The translations under genes and the position numbers were made by a program. The notes below the pieces were generated by a model that did no database searches, was not told where the DNA came from, and was given only the letters and a program-made list of their open reading frames with translations. From positions 1 through 64,000 of the forward strand of contig NZ_BOMM01000009.1 of the NCBI RefSeq assembly GCF_016862195.1: DNA of 64,000 nucleotides, read 5' to 3'. Below are positions 1-9,100 of this stretch, piece by piece; within the stretch, counting starts at the first letter, position 1; each line of letters opens with the position of its first letter. The DNA comes from Paractinoplanes ferrugineus (lineage in GTDB: Bacteria > Actinomycetota > Actinomycetes > Mycobacteriales > Micromonosporaceae).

Positions 1-451
1 GGGGCAACCGCTCAAACTTACCCGGTCGGCCTCGCCAGCGCAAGATCCTAGATCTTGGTAGCACCGCCCAGTTTTTCTCCGCAAAACTTAACCGCGTAAA
101 GCGGAAAGTTCGTAGAGGTGGCCCAGCAGGACCGGCCGACGATCGCGTCTAGGCGATCAGTCCGCCCGGCTCCCTGCGGGCTTTGTTACTCTACCCGGTC
201 GTTCTCGCTAGTGCAAATCCTGATTTCTCAGAACCTCGAACCAGCCTCGCCCGGTGCTTCGGCAAGCTTAGCGCCTGCCTCCGCGGCCCGCCGGAGCGGG
301 GTGGACCGTCACTTTCGTGCCGTTCCGTCCCGGTTTCCCGTGGGCAAAGAGAAAGTTACGGGATCATGTGCCGGTGATGCAAATCGACCCCCGTGACGAT
401 CTCTTCCACGAGGCCCCCGCGGCCGGCAGCCGACCATGACAGAGTGGGCCC
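1..451. other. intergenic region, no supported gene
   Basis: No reading frame here looks like a protein: the open frames are short, arginine/serine/proline rich and overlap on both strands. Visible structure: a 7-bp inverted repeat CAAGATC/GATCTTG at 41-57, an imperfect inverted repeat at 85-110 around ACCGC/GCGG, and an imperfect direct repeat of about 31 bp (19-50 and 192-221). It may hold promoters for a gene to the left or for the small membrane protein at 452; I cannot assign one. Confidence 0.5.
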
Positions 452-667
452 ATGGGTGAATCCCCGACACTGGCAGGCGACGCACTCCTGGATCTCGTCT
501 TCCCCATGTGGCAGTTCGTGATCGGTGCACTTGTGCTGGTCACGCTGGTGGTGTCGGTGTCGCGCCTGATCCGTCGCGGCCCCTCGCGGATGGGCGGCGC
601 GATGCTCCTGGCCGGCAGCGCGGTCATCGGCGTAGCGGTGCTCGGCTATCTCGTACAGCTCCTGTGA
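452..667 (+). CDS. small two-TM membrane protein, unknown function
   Basis: 71 residues. A short polar N terminus is followed by a hydrophobic helix at about residues 15-37 (FPMWQFVIGALVLVTLVV), a basic loop SRLIRRGPSRMGG, and a second helix at about 48-70. By the positive-inside rule the loop faces the cytoplasm, so this is a helical hairpin with both ends outside or in the membrane. It runs convergently into the nitrilase gene with a 26-nt gap. There is no strong Shine-Dalgarno site before the ATG. Function not recognised; the clean two-helix pattern is the main evidence that it is a gene. Confidence 0.6.
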   Translation: MGESPTLAGDALLDLVFPMWQFVIGALVLVTLVVSVSRLIRRGPSRMGGAMLLAGSAVIGVAVLGYLVQLL

Positions 668-693
668 CGCGCACTACCCCGGTGGCCGAGCGT

Positions 694-1488
694 CTACAGA
701 CGGCGGTTGGCCAGGCTCGTTAGCTCGCTGCGAATCAGCTCGAGGCGGTCGAGGTCGATCTCGGCGGTCACGATCCCCACGGTGTCGGGCGCCTGGGCAA
801 GGACCGTCCCCCACGGGTCGATGATCATGCTGCGCCCGAAACAGGTTCGTTCCGGCTCGTGGTCGCCGATCTGGCCGGCCGCCACCACGTAGCACTGGTT
901 CTCGATCGCACGAGCCCGCAACAGAACCTCCCAGTGGTCCCGTCCGGTGTGCATCATGAACGCCGCGGGCACGACGAGGACCCGGGCGCCGGCGATCGCC
1001 AGACGGCGATACAGCTCCGGGAACCTCAGGTCGTAACAGATGGACAGCCCGGTGGCGACACCCGCGACATCGGCGACGACAGGCGCCTCGCCCGGCGCCA
1101 CCGTTCGCGACTCCTGATAGGAAACCCGCCCGGCGATCTCCACGTCGTAGAGATGAATCTTGCGGTACGTCGCCGCCCGCTCCCCCAGGGGCGAAAACAC
1201 CAAAGTCGTGTTGTACGTGTGTTCCTCGTCGGGCCCGCTCTCATGGAACGACCCCGCGTGCACCCAGATGCCGAGTTCGCGCGCAGCCCGGGCGAAGAAC
1301 TGGGCGAACTCCCCATCAATCGATTCGGGCGCCGGCGCGGTCTTTCCCGGGCCGAGGTAATCGACGTACTCGGGGAGCACCGCGAGTTCGGCACCGGCGG
1401 AGGCGGCCCGCTCCAGCAGACCGCGGGCCACCCGCAGGTTGTCGGCACGATCGGCACGGGAGTTGAGTTGGCACACCGCTACTCGCAT
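694..1488 (-). CDS. carbon-nitrogen hydrolase (nitrilase superfamily)
   Basis: 264 residues, the normal length for a single-domain nitrilase-superfamily amidase (omega-amidase/Nit-like branch). The Glu-Lys-Cys triad is visible: Glu in LPEYVDYLG (about 40), Lys in TYRKIHLYD (about 111) and Cys in LSICYDLRFPE (about 149). Such enzymes hydrolyse small amides or carbamoyl compounds in the cytosol; the substrate cannot be read from sequence. It lies downstream of clpX on the same strand, separated from it by a hairpin terminator, so it probably has its own promoter. ATG start. Confidence 0.9.
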   Translation of the reverse strand: MRVAVCQLNSRADRADNLRVARGLLERAASAGAELAVLPEYVDYLGPGKTAPAPESIDGEFAQFFARAARELGIWVHAGSFHESGPDEEHTYNTTLVFSPLGERAATYRKIHLYDVEIAGRVSYQESRTVAPGEAPVVADVAGVATGLSICYDLRFPELYRRLAIAGARVLVVPAAFMMHTGRDHWEVLLRARAIENQCYVVAAGQIGDHEPERTCFGRSMIIDPWGTVLAQAPDTVGIVTAEIDLDRLELIRSELTSLANRRL

Positions 1489-1525
1489 GAGTCGAGCCTA
1501 CGCACTGGCGACCGGGCCAGGAAAG

Positions 1526-1566
1526 CACGAACACCGCGCCGGCCGGAGCCGTACGCGGTGCTCGTG
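1526..1566 (-). terminator. clpX transcription terminator hairpin
   Basis: Arms CACGAACACCGCG (1526-1538) and CGCGGTGCTCGTG (1554-1566) pair over 13 bp with one mismatch and a 15-nt loop. It begins 10 nt after the clpX stop codon in the direction of clpX transcription and is followed by CTTTC on that strand. The weak U tract is usual for high-GC actinobacteria. Confidence 0.6.
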
Positions 1567-1575
1567 GGGTGAAGA

Positions 1576-2868
<1,293 letters not shown>

Positions 2869-3026
2869 CTACGGTCTCCTTGAGCTCATCGGCCGGCTGA
2901 CGCCGACCGCTGGGACGAGGCAAGTTTGCCTCGTTGCCATCTCATCGTCTGCCGAGCCGCGTTACTGAGGCTGCATGCTTGACGTTACCCGCAAAAGGGC
3001 TGTTCTCCGACCCCCCAAAACGGGCG

Positions 3027-3071
3027 TGTCAGGGGTCGGCCAGTTTAACCTGCTCCGGCCGGCCCCTGACA
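3027..3071 (-). terminator. strong hairpin between clpP2 and clpX
   Basis: Arms TGTCAGGGGTCGGCC (3027-3041) and GGCCGGCCCCTGACA (3057-3071) pair over 15 bp with one G-T type mismatch and a 15-nt loop. It lies 56 nt beyond the clpP2 stop and about 160 nt before the clpX start. It could terminate clpP1P2 transcription or attenuate read-through into clpX. The rest of the 2869-3127 gap shows no gene. Confidence 0.55.
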
Positions 3072-3127
3072 GGCACGTCCAACCGCCCCGCCGCCGCCCG
3101 AAGGCGGACCGTGGAGCAGCGTCTTGC

Positions 3128-3793
3128 TCAGCTACCCGAACCCACCGACTGCAGAGTCTTCTTCCGGCTGGCCAGGACGGTGTCGACGATGCCGTACTCC
3201 TTGGCCTCGGCCGCCGTCATGATCTTGTCGCGGTCGATGTCCTTGCGGACCTTCTCGACGGCCTGGCCGGAGTGACGAGCGATCATCTCCTCCAGCTGGG
3301 TGCGCATGCGGAGGATCTCACGAGCCTGGATCTCGATGTCCGAACCCTGGCCGTAGCCGCCCTCGGTGGCCGGCTGGTGGATCAGCACCCGCGAGTGCGG
3401 CAGCGCGAGGCGCTTACCGGGGGTGCCACCGGCGAGCAGCACCGCGGCGGCGCTGGCGGCCTGCCCCAGGCACACGGTCGAGATGTCCGGGCGGACGTAC
3501 TGCATGGTGTCGTAGATGGCCGTCATGGCCGTGAACGAGCCACCGGGCGAGTTGATGTACATCGTGATGTCGCGGTCGGGGTCGGAGCTCTCCAGCGTCA
3601 GCAGCTGGGCCATCACGTCGTTGGCCGACGCGTCGTCCACCTGGACGCCGAGGAAGATGATCCGGTCCTCGAACATCTTGTTGTACGGGTTGGTCTCCTT
3701 CATCATCCCGTTCGAGGAACGCTCGACGAAGGAAGGCAGCACATAGCGGTTCTGCACCGGAGCGAACCCGGGAGGCATAGTCAGGTCAGTCAT
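3128..3793 (-). CDS. clpP2: ClpP2, Clp protease proteolytic subunit
   Basis: 221 residues, S14 serine peptidase. The catalytic serine is in the segment [13 protein letters not shown], the histidine in [12 protein letters not shown], and the aspartate follows in the conserved C-terminal half ([10 protein letters not shown]). Actinobacteria use two different ClpP subunits that form a mixed tetradecamer; this is the longer-N-terminal member, with residues 1-25 rich in proline and aromatics. ATG start with GAGGAG 7 nt upstream. It follows clpP1 by 11 nt, so the two are co-transcribed and made in matched amounts. Confidence 0.97.
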   Translation of the reverse strand: MTDLTMPPGFAPVQNRYVLPSFVERSSNGMMKETNPYNKMFEDRIIFLGVQVDDASANDVMAQLLTLESSDPDRDITMYINSPGGSFTAMTAIYDTMQYVRPDISTVCLGQAASAAAVLLAGGTPGKRLALPHSRVLIHQPATEGGYGQGSDIEIQAREILRMRTQLEEMIARHSGQAVEKVRKDIDRDKIMTAAEAKEYGIVDTVLASRKKTLQSVGSGS

Positions 3794-3804
3794 CTTTCAG
3801 CTCC

Positions 3805-4437
3805 TCAGTTCAGCGTTCCGGCGCCCTCGGGCACCTCGGTCGCGGTGGTGATCACCTTGTCGATGAAGCCATAGTCCTTGGCCTCCTGCGCGGTGAACCA
3901 ACGGTCCCGGTCGAAGTCCTCAGCGATCTGCTCCTGGGACTGACCGGTGTGAAACGCGATCCGCTCCTGGAACATACGCTTGGTGTAGAGCATCTGCTCC
4001 GCCTGGATGGCGATGTCGGCGGCGGTGCCACCCATGCCGCCGGACGGCTGGTGCATCATGATCCGAGCGTGCGGCAGCGCGAAGCGCTTACCGGCGGCGC
4101 CGGCGCAAAGCAGGAACTGCCCCATCGACGCGGCCATGCCCATCGCGACGGTCTGCACGTCGTTGTCGATGAACTGCATCGTGTCGTAGATCGCCATGCC
4201 GGAGTAGACCGAACCACCCGGCGAGTTGATCCAGAGGTTGATGTCCCGCTCCGGGTCCTCGGCCGAAAGCAGCAGCAGCTGCGCGCAGATGCGGTTGGCA
4301 ACCGCGTCGGTCACCTCGCTGCCGAGGAAAATGATCCGCTCACGCAGCAGGCGGTTGAAGACCGAGTCGTCGAGGTTGCCACTAAGGCTTTCGCCCCCAC
4401 GCAGCACAGGGCTCGCGGGGATGTGGAGATCGGTCAT
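3805..4437 (-). CDS. clpP1: ClpP1, Clp protease proteolytic subunit
   Basis: 210 residues, S14 serine peptidase, first gene of the clpP1-clpP2 pair. Catalytic serine in [13 protein letters not shown], histidine in [14 protein letters not shown], aspartate in [13 protein letters not shown]. It assembles with ClpP2 and docks with ClpX or ClpC. ATG start with GAAGGG 6 nt upstream. A small inverted repeat CACAG/CTGTG (4448-4461) sits in the leader. The gap to tig contains a terminator hairpin, so clpP1P2 probably starts from its own promoter at about 4440-4570; I could not recognise a ClgR site there. Confidence 0.97.
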   Translation of the reverse strand: MTDLHIPASPVLRGGESLSGNLDDSVFNRLLRERIIFLGSEVTDAVANRICAQLLLLSAEDPERDINLWINSPGGSVYSGMAIYDTMQFIDNDVQTVAMGMAASMGQFLLCAGAAGKRFALPHARIMMHQPSGGMGGTAADIAIQAEQMLYTKRMFQERIAFHTGQSQEQIAEDFDRDRWFTAQEAKDYGFIDKVITTATEVPEGAGTLN

Positions 4438-4575
4438 GGCAGCCCTTCACAGCTGACTGTGCCGGTCGAGCTTCCGCCCGGCAGGTTGTCCGTCGTACGA
4501 CCAACCTAACCGGTCGATTGCGCATCAGCTTCCCGCTCGGGCAGGTGTTCGCTGACAGCGCACGCCCCTGGAAAC

Positions 4576-4612
4576 ACGACCGGCCGCCGCCGGTGAGGCG
4601 ACGGCCGGTCGT
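4576..4612 (-). terminator. tig transcription terminator
   Basis: Arms ACGACCGGCCGCCGCC (4576-4591) and GGCGACGGCCGGTCGT (4597-4612) form a 16-bp stem with one mismatch and loop GGTGA. It starts 11 nt after the tig stop and is followed on the transcribed strand by GTGTTTCC. Position and stem strength fit an intrinsic-type terminator. Confidence 0.7.
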
Positions 4613-4622
4613 CAACGACAAA

Positions 4623-5972
4623 TCAGTGGTTGTGACCCGCGTGCTCGTCCTCCGAGGCGGCCCGGAGGTCGTCGAGGGTGAGCGTGTTGCCTTCCGAGTC
4701 CTTCATCGTGACCTGCTCCATCACCGAGGCGAGCGCCTTGCCCCGGCGCACGTCGCCGAACACGGCAGCCGCCGCACCCGACTGGACGAGCTGGTCGTAG
4801 TACTCCTGAGGCTGCATCTGGGCGCGCTGGGCCCGGTGCACGATCTCGTGACCGAACTCGTCGTCGGAGACCTGAACGTCCTCGGCGTCGGCGATCGTGT
4901 CGAGCAGCAGCTGAATGCGGACACCCTCCTGGGCGGCCTCGGTCAGCTCCTGGTCGATCTGCTCCTCGGTCTTCTCCTCCGAGGTCAGGTAGTCCTGCAG
5001 GCTGGCGCCGATGCGCTCCAGCTGGTCGGTCATGGCCTGCTTGCGACCCTCGACCTCATCCTTGACGACACCCTCGGGGGCGGGGATCTCGGCCGTCTCG
5101 ACAAGCTGCTTGAGCGCCTCGTCGCGAGCGGCGTAGATCTGCTCGACCTTCTTCACCTTGGTCAGGCGCTCGGTCAGGTCGTTGCGGAGCTCCTCGAGCG
5201 TGTCGAACTCGCTCGCCAGCTGGGCGAACTCGTCGTCGATCTCGGGCAGCTGCTTGTCCTTGACGCTGCGCACCGTCACCTTGACCTCGGCGTCGCGGCC
5301 GGCGAAGTCGCCGCCCACCAGCTCGGTCGTGAAGTTGGCGTCGGCGCCGGCGACCATGCCCACCAGCACCTCGTCGAGGCCCGGGAGCAACTGCTTGCTG
5401 CCGACCTCGTGGGAGATGTTGTTGGCCGAGCCGCCCGGCACCTCTTCGCCGTCGACGGTGGCGTTGAGGTCGAGCTGCACGTAGTCACCCTCGGCGGCGG
5501 GCCGGTCGACGGTCTTCAAGGTGGCGAAACGCTCGCGCAGGCCCTTGATCTGCTCGTCGATCTCGTTGTCGCCGACCTCGATGGCCGGAACAGTCACCGT
5601 GATGGTGGACAGGTCCGGGACCGCGATCTCGGGGCGCACGTCCACCTCGGCGGTGAACTTCAGCGGCTGGTTGTCGGCGAACTCGGTGATCTCCACCTCG
5701 GGACGGCCGAGCGTCTTCACGTCGTGCTCACGGACCGCGGCGAGGATCTGCTGAGGGATCGCCTCCTGCACGGCCTCGTTGAGAACCGCGCCCCGCCCGA
5801 CCCGCTGGTCGATGACGGCGGCCGGAATCTTGCCACGACGGAAGCCCGGCACCTGCACCTGCGCGCCGATCTCCCGGTACGCCTTCTGCAGGCTCGGCTT
5901 GAGCTCGTCGAACGGCACCTCGATGGCGAGCTTCACCCTGGTCGGGCTCAGAGTCTCGACGGTGCTCTTCAC
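4623..5972 (-). CDS. tig: trigger factor, ribosome-associated chaperone
   Basis: 449 residues, full length. The N-terminal ribosome-binding domain contains the signature GFRRGKIP (about 43-50). A central FKBP-type prolyl isomerase domain (about 155-245) and a long helical C-terminal chaperone domain follow, ending in an acidic/histidine tail EDEHAGHNH. It binds the ribosome at the exit tunnel and folds nascent chains. GTG start chosen because AGGAG lies 8 nt upstream. It is 37 nt downstream of tRNA-Pro on the same strand and probably shares its transcript. Confidence 0.97.
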   Translation of the reverse strand: MKSTVETLSPTRVKLAIEVPFDELKPSLQKAYREIGAQVQVPGFRRGKIPAAVIDQRVGRGAVLNEAVQEAIPQQILAAVREHDVKTLGRPEVEITEFADNQPLKFTAEVDVRPEIAVPDLSTITVTVPAIEVGDNEIDEQIKGLRERFATLKTVDRPAAEGDYVQLDLNATVDGEEVPGGSANNISHEVGSKQLLPGLDEVLVGMVAGADANFTTELVGGDFAGRDAEVKVTVRSVKDKQLPEIDDEFAQLASEFDTLEELRNDLTERLTKVKKVEQIYAARDEALKQLVETAEIPAPEGVVKDEVEGRKQAMTDQLERIGASLQDYLTSEEKTEEQIDQELTEAAQEGVRIQLLLDTIADAEDVQVSDDEFGHEIVHRAQRAQMQPQEYYDQLVQSGAAAAVFGDVRRGKALASVMEQVTMKDSEGNTLTLDDLRAASEDEHAGHNH

Positions 5973-6009
5973 AGGCGTACTCCTAGTTGCTGCGGATAGT
6001 TGATGTCAG

Positions 6010-6083
6010 TCGGGGTGGCGGGATTTGAACCCACGGCCCCTCGCTCCCAAAGCGAGTGCGCTACCAAGCTGCGCCACACCCCG
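6010..6083 (-). tRNA. tRNA-Pro (anticodon TGG)
   Basis: 74-nt cloverleaf. Acceptor CGGGGTG/CACCCCG, D arm GCGC-AGCTTGGTA-GCGC, anticodon stem CTCGC/GCGAG with loop TTTGGGA (anticodon TGG), T arm GTGGG-TTCAAAT-CCCGC, discriminator A. CCA is not encoded. It is read leftward just ahead of tig. Confidence 0.97.
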
Positions 6084-6213
6084 TGGCGGTGGCCAGTGTA
6101 TGCGGTCCGCTTTCCCCCGCGTGCCTCGGAGTCACCTGGTAGGCAATACCGGTTCGCGCGACCGGGAGGTGATTCAGTAAGCTGGGCGAGCGACCCCGGT
6201 CCAACCGGGGCTC

Positions 6214-6284
6214 GCGGGCGTAGCTCAATGGTAGAGCCTCAGTCTTCCAAACTGATTACGCGAGTTCGATTCTCGTCGCCCGCT
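6214..6284 (+). tRNA. tRNA-Gly (anticodon TCC)
   Basis: 71-nt cloverleaf. Acceptor GCGGGCG/CGCCCGC, D-loop AGCTCAATGGTAGAGC, anticodon stem TCAGT/ACTGA with loop CTTCCAA (anticodon TCC), T-loop TTCGATT, discriminator T. CCA is not encoded. Divergent from tRNA-Pro, 130 nt away; a hairpin terminator follows. Confidence 0.97.
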
Positions 6285-6302
6285 CCGAGATGGCCGAACC
6301 CT

Positions 6303-6327
6303 GCCCACACTTCGGTGGGCCTTTTCT
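6303..6327 (+). terminator. tRNA-Gly terminator
   Basis: GCCCAC (6303-6308) pairs with GTGGGC (6315-6320) around ACTTCG and is followed by CTTTTCT, a recognisable intrinsic terminator 19 nt after the tRNA. Confidence 0.75.
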
Positions 6328-6371
6328 CGTCGCCATTCCTCGATGGGGGCCGAGCCCCCAAACCCCCCGAT

Positions 6372-6454
6372 GCATGGTTACGGCCCCGGGTGAGTGACGG
6401 CCCTGGTGTGGTTACGGCCCTGGTGTGGGCACGGCCCTGATCTGGGCACGGGAG
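6372..6454. repeat. 17-bp tandem repeat tract
   Basis: About four to five imperfect 17-bp units, clearest at 6388-6404, 6405-6421 and 6422-6438 (unit like GGTGTGGTTACGGCCCT), with decayed copies on each side. A low-complexity G/C tract follows at about 6490-6530. No coding role seen; the tract lies between the tRNA-Gly terminator and the end of the AraC-type regulator. Confidence 0.7.
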
Positions 6455-6556
6455 TTGGTGCGGGCACGGCACCGGCACGCTTGGGTGGTGGCGCGGGGCG
6501 CGGGGCGCGGGCGCGGGCGCGGGCGGGGAGGGTGATGGGGGCGCGGTCGGGGTGGG

Positions 6557-7303
6557 TTATTTCGCGGGTGGGTGCAGGGAGCGGGCCAGGGCGGCGGGGG
6601 TTCGGCCGGTCTCCTGGCGGACGGCTCGGGTCATGTGGGACTGGTCGGCGAAGCCGGTGCGGACGGCCAGGTCGGCCAGGTCGGGGGCGTCCGGGAGTTC
6701 GTCGAGGGCGGCTCGGACCCGCAGGTGGCGGCGGTAGGCGCGAAGGGTGCAGCCGGTCGTGCGGCGGAACATGCGGGACAGGTGCCAGGGCGACCAGCCG
6801 ACGGCGGCGGCCAGGGTGGGCAGGTCGCTTGAGGGGTCGGCGTGCAGCCGGACCCGGACCTCGTCGATCGCGGCGGCGCGCGGCCACGACAGCGCCGGCG
6901 AAGCCGGGAGCAGGGCGTCGATCAGTTCGGCCACGCGGTCGGGGGTGGGGTCGGCGAGCAGGTGGCGGTGGGCCAGGTCGGCAGCCGCGGAGACGTGCAC
7001 GGCGGCGCCCGCGTGGGCGAGCCGGTCGGCCAGGTCGTCGGGGACGGTGAGTGCGGTGCAGACGTCGGCGCCGGCGGGGTGGGCCACGCGCTGGCACTCC
7101 CCCGGGCGCTGGAGGTAGCCGGTGGTCACGTCGGCGACCGAGGTCCGGCCGTCGACGCTGCGCAGGAAGACGCCGCGGCGGACCAGCACGACCGAGGCGG
7201 AGGTGACCGGTTCCTCGGGACTCCACGCCGGATGGTCGCCGGGACAGCGGACGGCCGCGACCCGGCCGAACGGGGTCCGCACGAGCAGGCTGTGGTCGAG
7301 CAC
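6557..7303 (-). CDS. AraC-family transcriptional regulator
   Basis: 248 residues. The C-terminal half (about 145-245) carries two helix-turn-helix motifs typical of AraC/XylS: LPTLAAAVGWSPWHLSRMFRRTTG and LADLAVRTGFADQSHMTRAVRQETGRTP. The N-terminal half is a small cupin-like effector domain (ADVTTGYLQRPGECQRVAHP). It is divergent from the DUF1579-like gene across about 100 nt, so that gene is a plausible target. The frame runs up to the 17-bp repeat tract. Effector unknown. Confidence 0.9.
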   Translation of the reverse strand: MLDHSLLVRTPFGRVAAVRCPGDHPAWSPEEPVTSASVVLVRRGVFLRSVDGRTSVADVTTGYLQRPGECQRVAHPAGADVCTALTVPDDLADRLAHAGAAVHVSAAADLAHRHLLADPTPDRVAELIDALLPASPALSWPRAAAIDEVRVRLHADPSSDLPTLAAAVGWSPWHLSRMFRRTTGCTLRAYRRHLRVRAALDELPDAPDLADLAVRTGFADQSHMTRAVRQETGRTPAALARSLHPPAK

Positions 7304-7405
7304 AGCGTCACGCTAGGCGGGCAGGACCGGTCCGGCGACCCCGGACCCGGGGCGGCGCAAGAAGGTTCAAGACGGCGAGCGGGCGGCGGCCCGACGCTGG
7401 CGGGC

Positions 7406-7912
7406 ATGACTTTGGTTGAGGAACTTGTCGCTGACCGGCCCTGGGTGGGGCACGAGCCGGAGATGGAGCTGTACGGGCGGCTGATCGGCACCTGGGATGT
7501 GGTCAACCGCTTCTACGCCGAGGACCGGGCCGAATGGGTCACCGGAACGGTGGTGTGGACGTTCGGGTGGGTGCTGGCCGGGCACACCGTGCAGGACGTC
7601 ATGTGGTTCACCGGGCCGGGTCCGGACGGCGGTCCGCGCCGGGTGACCGGCAGCACGGTGCGGCACTACGACCCGGCCGGCAAGTGCTGGGCCGTGGTCT
7701 GGTTCTCGCCGACCTCGAAGATCTTCACGCTGACCGGCCGGGGCGGGGACGACGGAGACATCGTCCAGGAGGGCACGCAACCGGACGGGCGGCCGATCCG
7801 GTGGCTGTTCACCGAGGTGACCCGGGAGAGTTTCCGCTGGCTGGGCTACGTCTCCGACGATCAGGGCGAGACCTGGCGGCTCGTGCAGGAGATGCGGGCC
7901 GCCCGCCGGTAG
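7406..7912 (+). CDS. DUF1579-like / lipocalin-type small protein
   Basis: 168 residues, one domain of alternating hydrophobic strands (GTWDVVNRFY, WVTGTVVWTFGWVLAG, VTGSTVRHYDPAGKCWAVVWF, RESFRWLGYVSDDQGETW), the pattern of DUF1579-type beta-barrel proteins. No signal peptide or catalytic motif. ATG chosen where the homologous fold starts; the frame is open further upstream but that part reads as GC-driven noise. Divergently placed from an AraC regulator that may control it. Confidence 0.75.
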   Translation: MTLVEELVADRPWVGHEPEMELYGRLIGTWDVVNRFYAEDRAEWVTGTVVWTFGWVLAGHTVQDVMWFTGPGPDGGPRRVTGSTVRHYDPAGKCWAVVWFSPTSKIFTLTGRGGDDGDIVQEGTQPDGRPIRWLFTEVTRESFRWLGYVSDDQGETWRLVQEMRAARR

Positions 7913-8156
7913 AAGAGCAACAGCGCCGGTAGAAGGGGCACAGCGCCGGGCCGCCACCCGGCGCTGTGCCGTCTCAACACCGACGAAGAGGAAGAACTCC
8001 GACGCCGGGGAGTATCTGGCGTCCCCGCAGCGGGGACGCACCGGCGGAACTGGGAGCACTTCCAATCTTGAAGCTTTCCAGTAACCCGGCAGTCAAGGTA
8101 ACGCTCGTCTTCGATGCGCGTCTATTAGCGGGGCCTTAAATCTGACCCCGAGATCA
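7913..8156. other. intergenic region with two strong inverted repeats
   Basis: No gene supported in the roughly 300 nt between the DUF1579-like gene and the ArsR-like gene. It contains the terminator hairpin at 7937-7970 and a second perfect inverted repeat at 8019-8039 (arms GCGTCCCCGC and GCGGGGACGC around one A). Confidence 0.55.
7937..7970 (+). terminator. terminator hairpin after DUF1579-like gene
   Basis: Perfect 14-bp stem, arms GGCACAGCGCCGGG (7937-7950) and CCCGGCGCTGTGCC (7957-7970), loop CCGCCA, starting 24 nt after the stop codon. There is no U tract. Confidence 0.6.
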
Positions 8157-8216
8157 GTCCGTGATCACGGACCGCGACGGACTTGACATGTGACCTTTTG
8201 GTCTCATAACTTTGCG
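8157..8216 (+). promoter_or_regulatory. promoter and operator candidates for the ArsR/AHSA1 pair
   Basis: A perfect 16-bp palindrome GTCCGTGATCACGGAC (8157-8172) lies 10 nt before a consensus -35 TTGACA (8183-8188). A -10-like CATAAC (8205-8210) follows at 16 nt. A second inverted repeat GACC-TTTT-GGTC (8192-8203) fills the spacer. The -10 lies only 8 nt before the ATG, so the transcript is probably leaderless. Either repeat could be the autoregulatory operator; which one binds is inference. Confidence 0.6.
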
Positions 8217-8218
8217 TC

Positions 8219-8542
8219 ATGGAGGACGACGACCGGGTGTTCAAGGCCCTCGCCGACTCGAGTCGCCGGTTCCTGCTCGATCTGCTCTTCGAGCGGGACG
8301 GGCGCACCCTCACCGAGCTCGAGTCCGAGCTCGAGATGACGCGCTTCGGTGTCGCCAAGCACCTCAAGGTGCTCGAGGAGGCCGGCCTCGTCGTCACGCG
8401 CCGGTCCGGGCGGGAGAAGCTGCACTTCCTCAACCCGGTGCCGATCCGGCTGATCCATGACCGATGGATCGACAAGTACACCGAGCACCACGTCACGGCC
8501 CTCATCGATCTGAAGCACGCGCTGGAGGAAGACGAATCATGA
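8219..8542 (+). CDS. ArsR-family winged-helix regulator
   Basis: 107 residues. Winged HTH at about 10-75: FKALADSSRRFLLDLLFERDGRTLTELESELEMTRFGVAKHLKVLEEAGLVVTRRSGREKLHFLNP. No metal-binding cysteine motif, so it belongs to the non-metal branch usually coupled to AHSA1/SRPBCC proteins. Translation is coupled to the next gene through an ATGA overlap (8539-8542). No Shine-Dalgarno site and a -10 just upstream indicate leaderless expression. Confidence 0.92.
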   Translation: MEDDDRVFKALADSSRRFLLDLLFERDGRTLTELESELEMTRFGVAKHLKVLEEAGLVVTRRSGREKLHFLNPVPIRLIHDRWIDKYTEHHVTALIDLKHALEEDES

Positions 8543-9045
8543 GCGAGACGACGCAGGTCTACCGGATCTGGATCAAGGCGACGCCGGAGAAGATCTGGGC
8601 GGCGATCACCGATCCGGAGTGGAATTCGCGATACGCGTACATGGCGCCCGCGCACTATGAGTTGACCAAGGGTGGCTCGTTCCACGGGACCGCCACCGCC
8701 GACATGAAGGCGTTCGCCGCGGCCAACGGGTTCGAGTTGCCGGACACGATCATGGACGGCGAGGTGCTCGAGGTCGAACCGCCGCGGCGGCTGGTGCAGA
8801 CCTGGCGGATGCTGATGGACCCGTCGACCGCGGCCGAGCCGTTCACGACCGTCACGTACGAGATCGAGGACGCCCGGATGCAGCCCGGCGTCTGCAAACT
8901 GACCGTCACCCACGAACTGACCGGCGCACCGGCCACCGCGGCGATGGTGGCCGGCACCGAGGACAGCGGCGCCGGCGGTGGCTGGGCGTGGATCCTCAGC
9001 GACCTGAAGACGCTGGTGGAGACCGGTAAGAACTTCGTCGAGTGA
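8539..9045 (+). CDS. SRPBCC (AHSA1-like) protein
   Basis: 168 residues. Polyketide cyclase/AHSA1-type START-fold domain with the usual opening VYRIWIKATPEKIWAAITDPEW and a hydrophobic-pocket fold through the C-terminal helix GGWAWILSDLKTLVETG. Such proteins bind small hydrophobic ligands; here the ligand is unknown. The ATG overlaps the stop of the ArsR-like gene, the standard arrangement for ArsR-AHSA1 pairs. Confidence 0.9.
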   Translation: MSETTQVYRIWIKATPEKIWAAITDPEWNSRYAYMAPAHYELTKGGSFHGTATADMKAFAAANGFELPDTIMDGEVLEVEPPRRLVQTWRMLMDPSTAAEPFTTVTYEIEDARMQPGVCKLTVTHELTGAPATAAMVAGTEDSGAGGGWAWILSDLKTLVETGKNFVE

Positions 9046-9100
9046 TCGATCCCGCCGTCCGGCCCTGGGGAAATCCGGGCCGGGCCGGTAGGGTCCGCGA

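Noticed and set aside
118-396. 92-residue open frame in the left intergenic region
   Set aside because: Arg/Ser/Pro-rich without any domain or membrane pattern, and equally long frames overlap it on both strands.
3949-4509. Long + strand frames opposite clpP1, clpP2 and tig (up to 493 residues)
   Set aside because: Antisense shadows of well-identified genes; composition (Leu/Asp/Val/Arg/His) is that of reverse-complemented high-GC coding sequence.
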